Program-made: the position numbers and the translations under genes
In this document: piece by piece, positions 49,617-60,888 of the stretch
How positions within the stretch are numbered: position 1 is the first letter of the stretch
Layout of the letters: each line of letters starts with the position of its first letter
The notes under the pieces: model-generated
Databases searched by the model: none
The model's input: only the letters and a program-made list of their open reading frames with translations
Told to the model about the DNA's origin: nothing
NCBI RefSeq assembly: GCF_001522545.3
Contig: NC_031783.1
Coordinates: 3,408,532-3,472,531 of the forward strand
DNA length: 64,000 nucleotides
Source of the DNA: Parus major
Lineage: Eukaryota > Chordata > Aves > Passeriformes > Paridae
Direction: 5' to 3'

Positions 49617-52600
49617 TTTTATTGACCTGTTCTTCCAGCTCGTTAAACACAGCTGTCACTTACTATCAGGAGCAAATGCAATGAAAGTCGTTTGGAGGGG
49701 GAGATGATTGGTTGTATTAAATTTACCATGTGTTGTTTGTTTTGCTCTCTAAAGAGGAGCTGTTTTATTGCAGATGTTTGCCCAAACCCAGCCATCACTA
49801 AGTGAAGTGAGAAAGTGATGGAGGGGTGTAATCTCATAGAGCCAGTGGGAGGAAAACCATTTTCCAATGTTGCTGGATAATAACGGATATCCTCCTACCA
49901 AAAAAGGAGTCACGATACAGACAGATCACTTGAGCTGTCTTTATTTTCAAAGCCATTTTCATTTCCAGGCTACAATGACAGTGAATAGCTGTTAATGTTA
50001 TTTTTTTTTGTTCTCTAATTGTTCAATTTCTTGTAGGGGAAATGCTAGCTCAAGCTATGTGTTAGGCATCTAACTCTCCTGCATTTTGAAACCATGTTGA
50101 GGTTCCTTACTCCATGAAAATTTTCAGTTGCATCCCTGAAATTACCTTGTCATGTGTCCTTGTGAAGCATTGTAGGTGATGACACAAAATGAAATCTGCA
50201 TCTGACACATTAAGGGTCTAAAGGGAGTGACCTGACTCTTGTCTTTCTTTGGTGAAGTCATTTAATCTCACTGTGCATCAGGTACTTCCAGAAGAACCAG
50301 ATAAGATGTTTTGTTTGTTTGTTTTTTGTAATGGGAATTTTCATTTTCAAGTCAGTGTCCAGGAAATTTTCTGAGGCCATGGTTATATTTCATGTCAACA
50401 TAAAGCAGCTTTCGAAGAGAATCACCCAAGAACACGGCAGTAGCCACTGTACTTCCATTTCTTGTTGGAGCTGGGTATTTCATGAAGGCAGGTTTAATGT
50501 GCAGGTGCAGGTGTTTATCTAAAGGACAATCTACAGCTGTAACAAATGGATTCAGTGCTGCAAAGGAAGGGCAAGGGAAGCCTGTCCCTCTTCCTAACAC
50601 CGACAGTGTGTCCTTCATGACACGGGATGCTCGAGGCTGCATTTGCACTTCATCCCCTCTGCCCACTCCACTGAGTTCTCACTGCAGAGCTGGGTAAAAA
50701 TGGGAATTTTCTTACACTAATAACTTCTAGATCCTGAGTGCTGCCACTGTGGTCAGCATAAGGATATATAAGGATGACCTCTAGAGACACCTTCGTGTTC
50801 AATGTCGATAAATGTAACTTTAATCCCAAATTCTTTACGTGTAGAAACTTGAAATAATTTTCTATCCTACTTATTTTGAGTAGTCTGTAGGTGCCTGTTT
50901 CTGGTAGAGCAATGAGGGAATGGTCTCTGTAAAGTTTCTCATTCCTCAAGGTACAGAAATAATAGTTGCTAGTTAAGGAAAAACAGAGATTTGGTTTCAT
51001 TTACTTTACACCTTTTAAAAAATCACACAGCAAATCCCAAGTTGTTAGCTTAATTTCTAGGAAGGAAAGTTCTCTATGCTTCTAATTCCTGTAAAAGAAG
51101 AGAAAGCAAAAAGCCATCACCACCAGAGCAATGCACAGGCTGCACATCACTCACACAAGGAGAAATTCTGTCCCTGGGATGGCACAAAGAAGCAGCTGAT
51201 TGAAGCATTAACGTGTCCCAGTCCTTTTCTGTGAAAGACAAGGTCACTGAGATGGCTTTGGTGACTGGGAAGTTGATACCTGATTCCTCCCCAGCCTTGC
51301 TCAGTGTGCCCTAATCCACTGACTACAGCACTCAGCCTTTTTTCGAGGGGAAAGGAGGTGAAAACAGCCTAAAGAGATGAATATTTATGGACGTATTTCT
51401 GTAATTTCAATTCACTCATTGCATCCAGCTAGTACATACAGCTTCCACCAGTGGGAGGATCCAAATCTGTACAAGTGCAAATACTGCTGGGGAGAAAGCT
51501 TTCTTCACCAAAATAAAAAGGAATGGAAGCAAACCTTGTGCCTAATGATGATGAATATCACCAAAATGAGTGCATTCAGGGGAAACAAATACTCTTAAAT
51601 GCTCTGTATATATTATCCTCATCTTTTTCTTTCATGGTAGAAATGATAAGTGAAGGAAGAAGCGCACTGATGGTGCCTAATGCACAGCTACACGTGTATC
51701 TCTAAATATAGCCCAGAAACACTGGTAATGCTCTTTAAAATGATCATTACTTAGCTGGGAGAAATAGGTGGTAAACCCAGCTTGCTTCCATGGGAGAGAG
51801 TGCAGACAGCACAAAAGAGAGAAGGGTTTTTATACCATCTTTCCTGTCATTAGTCAACAATTAATTGCACTTAAACCAATAATCTGAGAGAGAACAGTAG
51901 TAAATTATTAACCATGAAGTGGTTTTCACTAAAGCCACAAACCAAAGCTGGGCTTGGTGGGGAGGATCCTGACCCCAAACCCAGGGAGGAGAAGGGGCAG
52001 GAGCTCCCACTGACCTGAGGACAGCTTGGACAGCTCCAGCTGCTTGGCCTGGCCTGGCACAGCTGGCAAAGGGCAGCAGTGGTCTCCTTGTAGGAATCCG
52101 GGAGGGCTGCAAAGTCTGATTGTCACGGAAAAACTAGAAGCTCTGCTGAGTTTATCCTGATGCCCTGAACATTTCTCTCTTTCAATTTTTATTTATCGTC
52201 TACTTATTTAGTCTGTCTAATGAACAGCCTCATATGTAACCTCATAATGAAAACATTAGAGAGTATTTCATGCTTAGCTGGAGCTGAATTTGTCTCTTTG
52301 TTTGACCAAGACACGCATTTGTAGGGTTATTAGAAAATAATCCATCCAGTGTATATTTTAAAATAATTGCCTGACATTGATTTTGAAATGATGACATTTA
52401 TCAGAGAATAACACTAATGATATTATTGATAATGCATGCTCATTAATACAGTTGTTTTTATCACTAGTGACAATTCCTAGGAGCCACAGTTTTGAATTAA
52501 GCCTGTGCACCAGCCACTGGATAAAATCAGCCCAAAACCACAGACGTTGCCTCATAAAGCTTATGATCTAAATCTAAGATAAGAGATGACAATAAGATGA

Positions 52601-55147
52601 TGTGTCTGGAGTCATAACACATCTCCAGTCTCAGTTTATTAACTGGGAAGGGCATTGCAGCCAAGGTGAATTATAGGGGGAAAATGAGTGAAGATGATGG
52701 GCTTTGTTTTTCTTAATGCAATTGGGAAAGAAGTTGTCCAAGGTCTGTGGTGAGATGCAGGCCTGGCACAGTGGCTGTGGGTTCCTGCACTGATCTGAGC
52801 AGCTGGCCTGGCACTGTCTGATACCAGGGCAGCCCTTGAGCCCTCACACCCCCAGGAGCCTTTCTGGTGGCTTGAAAAGCTCATTAAAATCCAGTTATTG
52901 GCAAGCACAGCAGGGGATGTGTGGTGACACAGCTGGGCAATGGGACTGGAGAGCAGCATTGTCCCCACAACAATCCAGGGCCTTCAGTGGAGCAGAGAAC
53001 GTCCCAGTGACTCCCAAAATCCAGCTGGGGTGGGAGCAGTCCTGACCTGGGAGCCCTGCTCAGGAGAGGTGGCCCTCATTAACATAAACATTTACATAAG
53101 CTAATGAGGTGCTCCCAGCATTGTGCCGCTGGAATGATCATAAAGCAGGGTTAGGAACAATTCTATTTCCAAGCCCCTGACAAGTTGCAGTGCCTGATGC
53201 ACCCAGGCAGTTCCCTGCCCTCAGGGGCTGCAGTTTCCAGAACATTCACCCTGTGAGCCTCAGGGCCTGGGGTCCCTTTGGGGAGGCTCCCACTGATGAC
53301 AACATTTGACATTCCAGATATTCCCCACCCCAGATTTTTCCCTATTCCTGGCCCTGGAGCCAGGCAGCATTCTCAGGGTGGTGGCCATGGCCTCGATCAA
53401 GCCTGGCTGAAGGGATGGTGCTGGGACACAAACATGTAATTGATTTACAGCACAGCAGCAGTGGGAGGAGAGGGGAAGAAACCACAGCATATTGGAATTT
53501 GAAATACATAAAAACCCCGTTGTGCCGGGATGCTTTGAAATTCCAAGCAGTGAGTTTGTTCTTAGGTTAAAATGGATTTTCTAAAACCAAGGCGAGTCAT
53601 TCTGGTAATGGTCCTGCTGAAAGAACTGCTCCTGCATGTGAATGGGAAAAGCTGCTGTTCATGAGGTATTCCAGTGCTTAAATGGTTTCCCAAAGCACCA
53701 CAGTTTTCAAACATTTACGAAGGAAATAAAATACTGAAAATGTGCAAACGTGAAACACAGTTTTCCAATTAATTTAATATAATCACGCTTTGCATTACAC
53801 AAGCAGAATAATAATTTCACAAAAAATAATTTGTCAGAAAAATAACAGATACAACAGACATTCTTGTATTTAGAGCAGTCTATTTAGAACATTCCTAATG
53901 CTTTATTGCATTTGCATTGCAAAGTGGGAAAGGTAATATCCTCTCAGACTTTGAGGCTCAATAGATGTATGTTCATCACTCAGTAAGAAATTAAAGAGAG
54001 ACCTTAGAGTAGAATAAATGACAAAAAAAAAAGAAAATAAAGAATCTATGTTCATTCCAAATCTGTCTAAACTGATGCATTGTCACAGGCTTTTAATGGG
54101 TCCAAAATCCCTGGAGGCTTCCAGACTTGAAGAAACTGAAATGAATCTGATGGAGGGGTTTTCAGATGGATTTGTGAAGGTTTCAGGAGCTTCCTGGTTT
54201 TCTTGCACGTTAAGTTCCTTGCCAGCTGTTGTAAAGAAATGTTTGTTTTCTGCTTCAGTTTACCCAGTCTGGGAAAACATGAGTTCAGTACATCAGAAGT
54301 TTCTCATTAAACGTATTTTGTTTTTGTTGTATTTCCCATTTTTGCTAAGTGGGAAGGTATGAACTTTTCATCATGAAAAATCAACATGACCTTTTGCGAA
54401 AAATTAGGTGCAAGCATTTCAGCATTTCGATGTTCTGGCATTTCAGTAAAAGACCAAATGAAATTTAACACATAATATATTTTAAAATATGAATAGTAGC
54501 ATGTATTTCTTTCCTTTGCCTGGCTTGAAATTTATTAATATATTTTGAAGTGATCATAAGAGTTCACCTTAGTAATAATAAAAGAAACTTGACTGGGTAA
54601 AAAATATTGGGAAAATTTAGGTAAATTATTTTTTTTTTGTTAATGCCTTGAAGACTCCTTTATGGTATATATGATTATTGACAACATTTTTCTATTTGCT
54701 GCTTGCAAGGTATGAAGTAATGGTTCTCCTAAAAGAATTTAAAAGATGTCATTGTCTAAAAATGGGAGGGTTTGGAGCCAAAGTGGTGGCCAGGGTTGTT
54801 CCAGACCCTGCTCAATGTGTGGTGCTCCCATGTTTCAGCAGGAAGGTCAGTGCAGACAGCTTTTATTCAGTACTGAATAAATCTATTTATCACAACATTA
54901 TCACAACACAGGCAGGAATTGGCAGTTCCCAAAGGATTGTGTTTTAATGGGAGAAACTGTTCCAGCCAGGCTGGGCTTTAACAGAGTGTCCTGAGCCCTG
55001 GGGCTGCTGGGGTGGGCAGAGTGAGGCCACACCTGTGCACGGCTGGGCTGGAGCTGAGCGTGGAGAAATTCTGGCAAAATGGGGTTGGAGAGCAAAGGAG
55101 CTCACCCACAGCAGACCAACAGTCCTGTTCCTGAGTAGAACACCTTC
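49617..55147. other. Non-coding stretch, no gene seen
   Basis: AT-rich with GC-richer patches at about 51940-52090, 52720-53480 and 54950-55090. None of the frames on either strand is recognisable, and those in the GC-richer patches overlap antisense. A TTTG run lies near 50309-50325. Confidence 0.55.
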
Positions 55148-55171
55148 TCTGATAGTTATTGGACTATCAGA
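55148..55171. repeat. Inverted repeat, 9-base arms, 6-base loop
   Basis: TCTGATAGT (55148-55156) and ACTATCAGA (55163-55171) flank TATTGG. It could form a small hairpin. No associated gene. Confidence 0.85.
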
Positions 55172-58100
55172 CCACAATGAGCACCCAAAATAATAGGAAG
55201 CTTTATTTATAAAAAACTTTTTGTTCTTCACCTGGGCGTGATTCAGATTTCCTGCTCGCAGCTGAACTCGATTCAAGTGCACTAAGATGGGTGGGGGTTC
55301 AGGATTCTGTTTCTGCCACACTGAACTCAGCTGCAGTTGAGGCTCAGATGAATTAGACAGATTCAACTTTGTTCTTTTGCTGCTGCTGAGACTCTTTGGG
55401 AGCAGAAATGGTCACTTACACGTCCTGTTCAAAGAACATGCACTTTGAATTGTAGAGAACCAAGAACAAATTAAGAGGAAAACATAGATTACTTTTCCCC
55501 CCAAGCTCTCAGAGCTGTGAGGTGTGTGGCATACATCACACAACAGTAAGTATATGTAGGGGTAAGTTAATATATAAAGAATAACCTTTGATAACGCATT
55601 TGGGTTGGTAGCAATGTCCTAAAGTCTAGTGGATAATTGATAGATCTCAGCTTTCCCTGTTCTCTCTATGCTGTAGGGATTATATATCTTTTAAAATAGA
55701 ATTTCCACCATTTTAGTCTAGTGGAGTTGTGGAAGACTGAAAATAGCATTTCAGTCAGCACTGCTTGGCTGCTATTCTTCCCAGATGGCTTGGAGCATTT
55801 TCCTTCAAAGAAATTCCTGTCACAGTGGTTCCATCCACGTCTTAGGCACCAACAGTGCATTTCTGTGTCAGCAAAACAGTTCTGACAACTGCGGGCACCG
55901 CTTGTGTTTGAGGGCATTCTGGGGAAATAACCTCTGCAGTTAAATGATTCTTGTTAAATTTTCCATCGTGGTGGCTCAATCCTGCTGCCTTGGCTCCAGG
56001 AAAACCCAGCTTTGCTCTGCTGGGATGTGTTGGCTCTGGGTTCCCTGCTCCTTGGGTGATGCACTTGTGTCCCTGTGCCTGGGGAAGGTGCAGGCTGCCT
56101 TTTGTGTCCCCCAAAGCCTGGCTGGGGTCCTGCAGCAGAGCTATCAGCCCTGCTGCTACATCTGTGGCAATTCCACCCAGAGGAGATGTTGCAAGACAGT
56201 GAGTCCCCAGTGGGATGTAATAGAATGGAAGCAGATGGTGAGCTGAGGAAAATTTCAGGGGAGGATTACATTTTCTAGTTACTGTCTTTTTGATTTCACT
56301 GTTATTGTCTGATGAATTGTGTCAGATTTGATCCTTCAGATTGAAAAGCTGCTCCTCAATGTGCTCCCAAATGTACAGATAAAGTAAATGGCTGCTGCCA
56401 GTGTACTGTCTTAGAAACTTAATTTTTTAATGTCTATTAGAAGGGCCTCTCATTCTGTCACAAGTACAGTGATTTCTGCCTCCAGCTGAGGACTTTTTGT
56501 TCTGTTGTAGTTTGGGGTGTCAGCCTGCTGGGGTTTGGTACATACCACACCTGAGTACTCATCATTTACTCCTGGCCAAGGCAAGCAGAAAGGCTTTCTC
56601 TTGCCCTGGCTTGTTTGCACAGCTTTCCTCTGGCTGGCAAAAGCCAGCCTGGGAAAAGGGAGACACAGACCATGAGAGCACAGAGCCATCACTTACAGAG
56701 CCACATGTGAGCCCATCCCTGGTGCCAGGGCAGGGCCAGCTCCTGAGAGCTGATCCTGTGCACTTGCATCGAGATGCCCTTTCTGCAAAACCAGAGGATC
56801 ACTTTGATGTGCAACTTAAACAGTTAAACTTTAAAATCCTTTCAAATATGTAGGAGAAAAAAAGAAAATCAAAACTTATTTCAGCACAAGGATATTCTCT
56901 GGATAGACTCTACTTGCTCATTAAAGCAAGATTGATATTTCAACACCCTAACAGTAGAAAGTCTTTCATATGAATTTTGTGGAATCAGGACTGAAATCTT
57001 GGATATAATTAAGCCCCTCTCTAATGATGGCCAAACGTTGTTCTGCCTGCCCCTGTAGAAGCTGTTGCTAGAGCTAATAGTATTTGTTTGTTTCTTATTG
57101 CAAAATGGTCATTATTCTCTGGTGACAATACATATAAAAATATAACCAGAAAGAGATCTTTTCTGTATCATTCCTTCCTATATCCTGATAGCATGTTCAG
57201 TCATATTCCCTTTTCCCCTCAGTTAAATCCTGCATGTTGATTTATTCCATTATGGAAGACAAGGTTATACAAGGATTTTGACTCTTTTGAATTGAATTGA
57301 GGTATGAGGAGTGGGTAAATCTAAATGAGGTTGAAATTTGTAGTAGATCATAATGACAGCTTCTGACTGCTTCCTTTTATTTAGTGTTGGCTCATTTACT
57401 CAGGCCTAGAGACTCATAAACATTGTAAGTGCACATGTAAGTGTAATGAACTTCTCTTCTAGACTATTATGGCTCAGCCTCCTTCAGTGTCTTTTGAAAA
57501 TTGCCATTTCATATATTTGATCTTCTTCCTGCACAGATGTTGCAGATAACCAGGACATTTGAGCTTCCTGCTGCTGTTGCTGTTCAAGCCCTGCAGTTCT
57601 GTGCTGGAACATGCTTGGGGAGGGTTCATGTTTAATACTTTTCATGCAAGAATGGTTTAGAAGGATCAGAAGTTTCCAGTAGTTTCTGAATGCTGGACTT
57701 GACTGGTGTCTGTTACTTTCTGCAGCCTAAAGAGTCAAGAGGTTCAGCCTCTTTGAGGGTAAAACAATCTGAGGAATTCTTATTACCTGTATTTATGAGA
57801 GCCTGGCCAAACAGCCCCAGCTGCATCACCTTCAGAGAGTCTGCTGCAGAGGCAGCCACACTGCTGATTTCATCCCAAAAATGAGGGAATGAAAGCAGCT
57901 CTGTGTCAAAAGGAGGGTAGAGGTGCTGGTCATACAGCCTGGCTGGGAGGAGGAAATAGGGTGTGGATTATATGAAGGATTCTGAGCATCAACACCTCAT
58001 TGCTGTTGGCTTTGTAGATCAGGTTCAGTTACCTAAAATGTGATTTATGAACAGGACAGGTTACTGGCCTAGGCAGCAATTATTGGAAGGACAGGTGTAA

Positions 58101-58239
58101 ATGCATCATTATACCCTTGTAGAAGGGCAGATATTTTGTAATTCTCAGCATCTTCAGATAGATATGGAAATCATACCATGAATGTGCACATCATTCCTGA
58201 GTGCCCTCCAGGAAAAGTGCACCTGCAGGGAATCCTGTC
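55172..58239. other. Non-coding stretch, no gene seen
   Basis: GC-richer at about 55970-56170 and 56520-56770, otherwise AT-rich. The plus frame at 56497-56853 (118 codons) runs antisense to another open frame and shows no domain. No repeat or RNA gene is recognised. Confidence 0.55.
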
Positions 58240-58261
58240 TCACCTGGCTTCAGCCAGGTGA
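58240..58261. repeat. Hairpin-forming inverted repeat with paired E-boxes
   Basis: TCACCTGGC (58240-58248) and GCCAGGTGA (58253-58261) flank a TTCA loop, the most GC-rich and stable small hairpin noticed here. Each arm carries the E-box CACCTG/CAGGTG, and a third CACCTG lies at about 58220. These are ZEB/SNAI-type motifs by general knowledge. Occupancy is unknown. Confidence 0.85.
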
Positions 58262-60540
58262 AGCTGCACAAACACCATCCTGCCTTTCCATGGGCTCTCA
58301 CTGGAAATGGAGGTTCCATGGGGGAAAAAAAAGCACAATTGAGAAGAATTATACTTCAACAAGCACTAGAATTTAACAGCATTTAGATAGGAATGGATAT
58401 TTAGTTTAAACTTTGATTTATGACTTTATTAATCCAAGTCAGAGCTCTTGCTTCTGTTGCACCTGGTTTGCATTATTCCTATAGGATGGAAATAATGAAA
58501 CAAGTACCCTGAGTTTATTCTCCATAAAGGGAATTTGGGGCTGCATCTGGCCATTTTAGGAGTACTTTCAAGCATTTCTGTCCCACAATCTCCATGCTAT
58601 GGAAGCCCCACAGGCTGTTAGACAGTTACATGTCTTTTTGTTCCTCTCTAATGAAGCCATAATAAGGCACCAAATCCCTTGGAATCGTTTCTCAAAAATG
58701 AAATAGCAAAGCAGTGCTGAGTTGGGCTATTGCAGCCCTGTCAGCACCGTGTGGTAAAGTAGCATAAATACAAATTACACCAGCAGCAACAGTTTGTGGT
58801 ACACAAAAAAAAGAGAAATATTACTTTTCTGTGCATGTTTTTTGGTTTGTCATGACTGCTGAGAGCTCTGGGGACTATCCTGCATGAATTTCAGGAATGA
58901 TGTAGAGCCCATAGAGCTTCTATCTGCTGGGTCCTAGGAAATGAATGGCAGTAGGAAAAGCAGGAGTTTTATCACTTTTGGAAAATACTGGAAATTGAAA
59001 TTAAATTGCTAGTTTTGAAAGAGTCCAGAAGAGTACAGGAATATCATGATGACTCCTGGTGACCAACTGGGCTGTTAAGACATAAATAATTATTGAAATA
59101 GGGATCAAAGTTATATTTCTGATGTTTGTGGTTTTTTTCAGTAAGCACTTGAAAATTCCACATCAGGATTTCCCCTGTGTAATTCAGAGTTTCTGGCAAA
59201 CCAGAGATCCCACCTGGGTGTGTTCATTCCCCTTTCCCACCCTAAACATGTCCAGAGGAGCTGGGCTGGCTCCTCTGAGCTGCCCTGTGCAATCCCAGGG
59301 ACTGCATCTCACTCCTCCTCTGAACAATAAGGCTCTTTCAGAATCATCAGGTAATGATATTGCTCCAAAAGAACCAAATCATATTTTATCAGCAGGACTT
59401 TTCTGAGAAAAAGTTTAATCAGTGAGGAAATACAGGATTTAAAGTGACTGTGCCTTATAATACTGCACATAAGTTCTACTTCCACTTGCCCCATGAATGT
59501 TATTTCTCATATAAACTTCAAAACTAAGTAGTGTAGACTGATAGAATCTGTGTTTGCATCTTTGTTTTTGAACCTTCTGCTTCAACATGTCTGTAAATGA
59601 TGTACATTTGTTTTTCTTATCCCACTGTACATAAATCGTATAGATAAAATCAATACATTTTATTGTGCTACAATTTGCTATACAATATAAACCTGAAGAC
59701 CAAAACGAATCAGACATAAATATACACACTAAGATTTTTCAGGAAGCTATAAAAGATGTATGGGATTGATTTCTTTAGCACAGAAGAAGAATCTGCAACC
59801 TAAGTTTGTTGAGGCACAATTTCTCTGAGTTGCAGTTGTGAGAGATGGACATAACACTGATCACATGGTGGATGGATGAATTTGTGGAGTTATTGAAATT
59901 TGGGAAGTAATACTTTTGTTGGTGTTCTCCTGCCCTTTCTGTGCCTGTTTTAGTATTCTCCTCTTCTATTTCTGACTTCACAACCATTTACCTTTATTAA
60001 CTTTAATTATAAAGCTTATATGCCCCCATAAAGGCTTTAGTGGAAAATCAAACCAGATGCTGTAGGAATCAGATTGTTGAAATAAATGAAAAACACCTTG
60101 ACAGGACCATCTTAAGCCAGGTGGTTGAAAGAAGTGAAAATAGGAAAAAAGCAATAACTCAACCCTCAGGAAACCAGCATCACAAATAGAATTCAGCTGC
60201 AGTAGTTTATTGTGGGAAAACCTTTGAAATTTATTCAGTTTTTGACTGCTCTGAAAAATTAAAGAGGGTGGTGAAAATCTGTAGTTTGGTGATGAAGTTA
60301 AAATAAACCAGCTGGTAGTGTTCCTCTGCAGGACAGAGACCTTCCCCACACGTGGAAAATGTTAATATTCCTTGATGAAAACACATTTGTGTCTGTAAGA
60401 GAGCAGTGAGAGACAGTGGATGTGTTGGATTGGTGATAAATGAGAGAGGCCAGAGCAGGTAGAGATGGAGCAGGGAGTGCCCAGAGCTCCTGGGAGGGGA
60501 AAACTGAGCCTGGCAGTGGCTCTGCTGAGCAGGGAGAGCA
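58262..60540. other. Non-coding stretch, no gene seen
   Basis: AT-rich with short unrecognisable frames. The last 100 bases before the minisatellite are GC-richer and purine-biased (GGGAGGGGAAAACTGAGCC near 60490) but not part of the array. Confidence 0.55.
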
Positions 60541-60888
60541 GGAATGTGGGGTTTGGAACAGGAATGTGGGGTTTGGAACAGGAATGTGGGGTTTGGATCA
60601 GGAATGTGGGGTTTGGAACAGGAATGTGGGGTNCAGGAATGTGGGGTTTGGAACAGGAATGTGGGGTCTGGAACGGGAATGTGGGGTTTGGAACAGGAAT
60701 GGGGGGTTTGGAACAGGAATGTGGGGTCTGGAACAGGAATGTGGGGTTTGGAACAGGAATGTGGGGTCTGGAACGGGAATGTGGGGTTTGGAACAGGAAT
60801 GGGGGGTTTGGAACAGGAATGTGGGGTTTGGATCAGGAATGTGGGGTCTGGAACAGGAATGTGGGGTCTGGAACGGGAATGTGGGGTT
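60541..60888 (+). repeat. 20-base minisatellite (VNTR), about 17 units
   Basis: Tandem copies of GGAATGTGGGGTTTGGAACA run from 60541 to about 60888, the last unit being partial. Variants are T7 to G, T13 to C, A18 to T, and T13C together with A20G. The last type starts at 60656, 60756 and 60856, exactly 100 bases apart, and 60636-60715 is repeated base for base at 60736-60815, so there is a five-unit higher-order repeat. The unit at 60621 is interrupted by the only N in the window (60633) and is followed by CA, so about five bases are missing or a gap was closed there. Because 20 is not a multiple of three and the unit lacks stop triplets, all six frames are open. That explains the long glycine/tryptophan-rich frames on the plus strand and the proline/serine/histidine-rich frame on the minus strand. 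None is a gene. Confidence 0.97.
60633..60633. other. Unresolved base (N) inside the minisatellite
   Basis: This is the only ambiguous symbol in the 64 kb. The unit containing it is shorter than the 20-base period (GGAATGTGGGGT, N, CA), so it most likely marks a join or ambiguous consensus in a repeat that was hard to assemble. The true copy number is therefore uncertain. Confidence 0.9.

Noticed and set aside
60541..60888. CRISPR-like regular repeat
   Set aside because: Units are directly adjacent with no spacers, and the genome is eukaryotic. This is a minisatellite.
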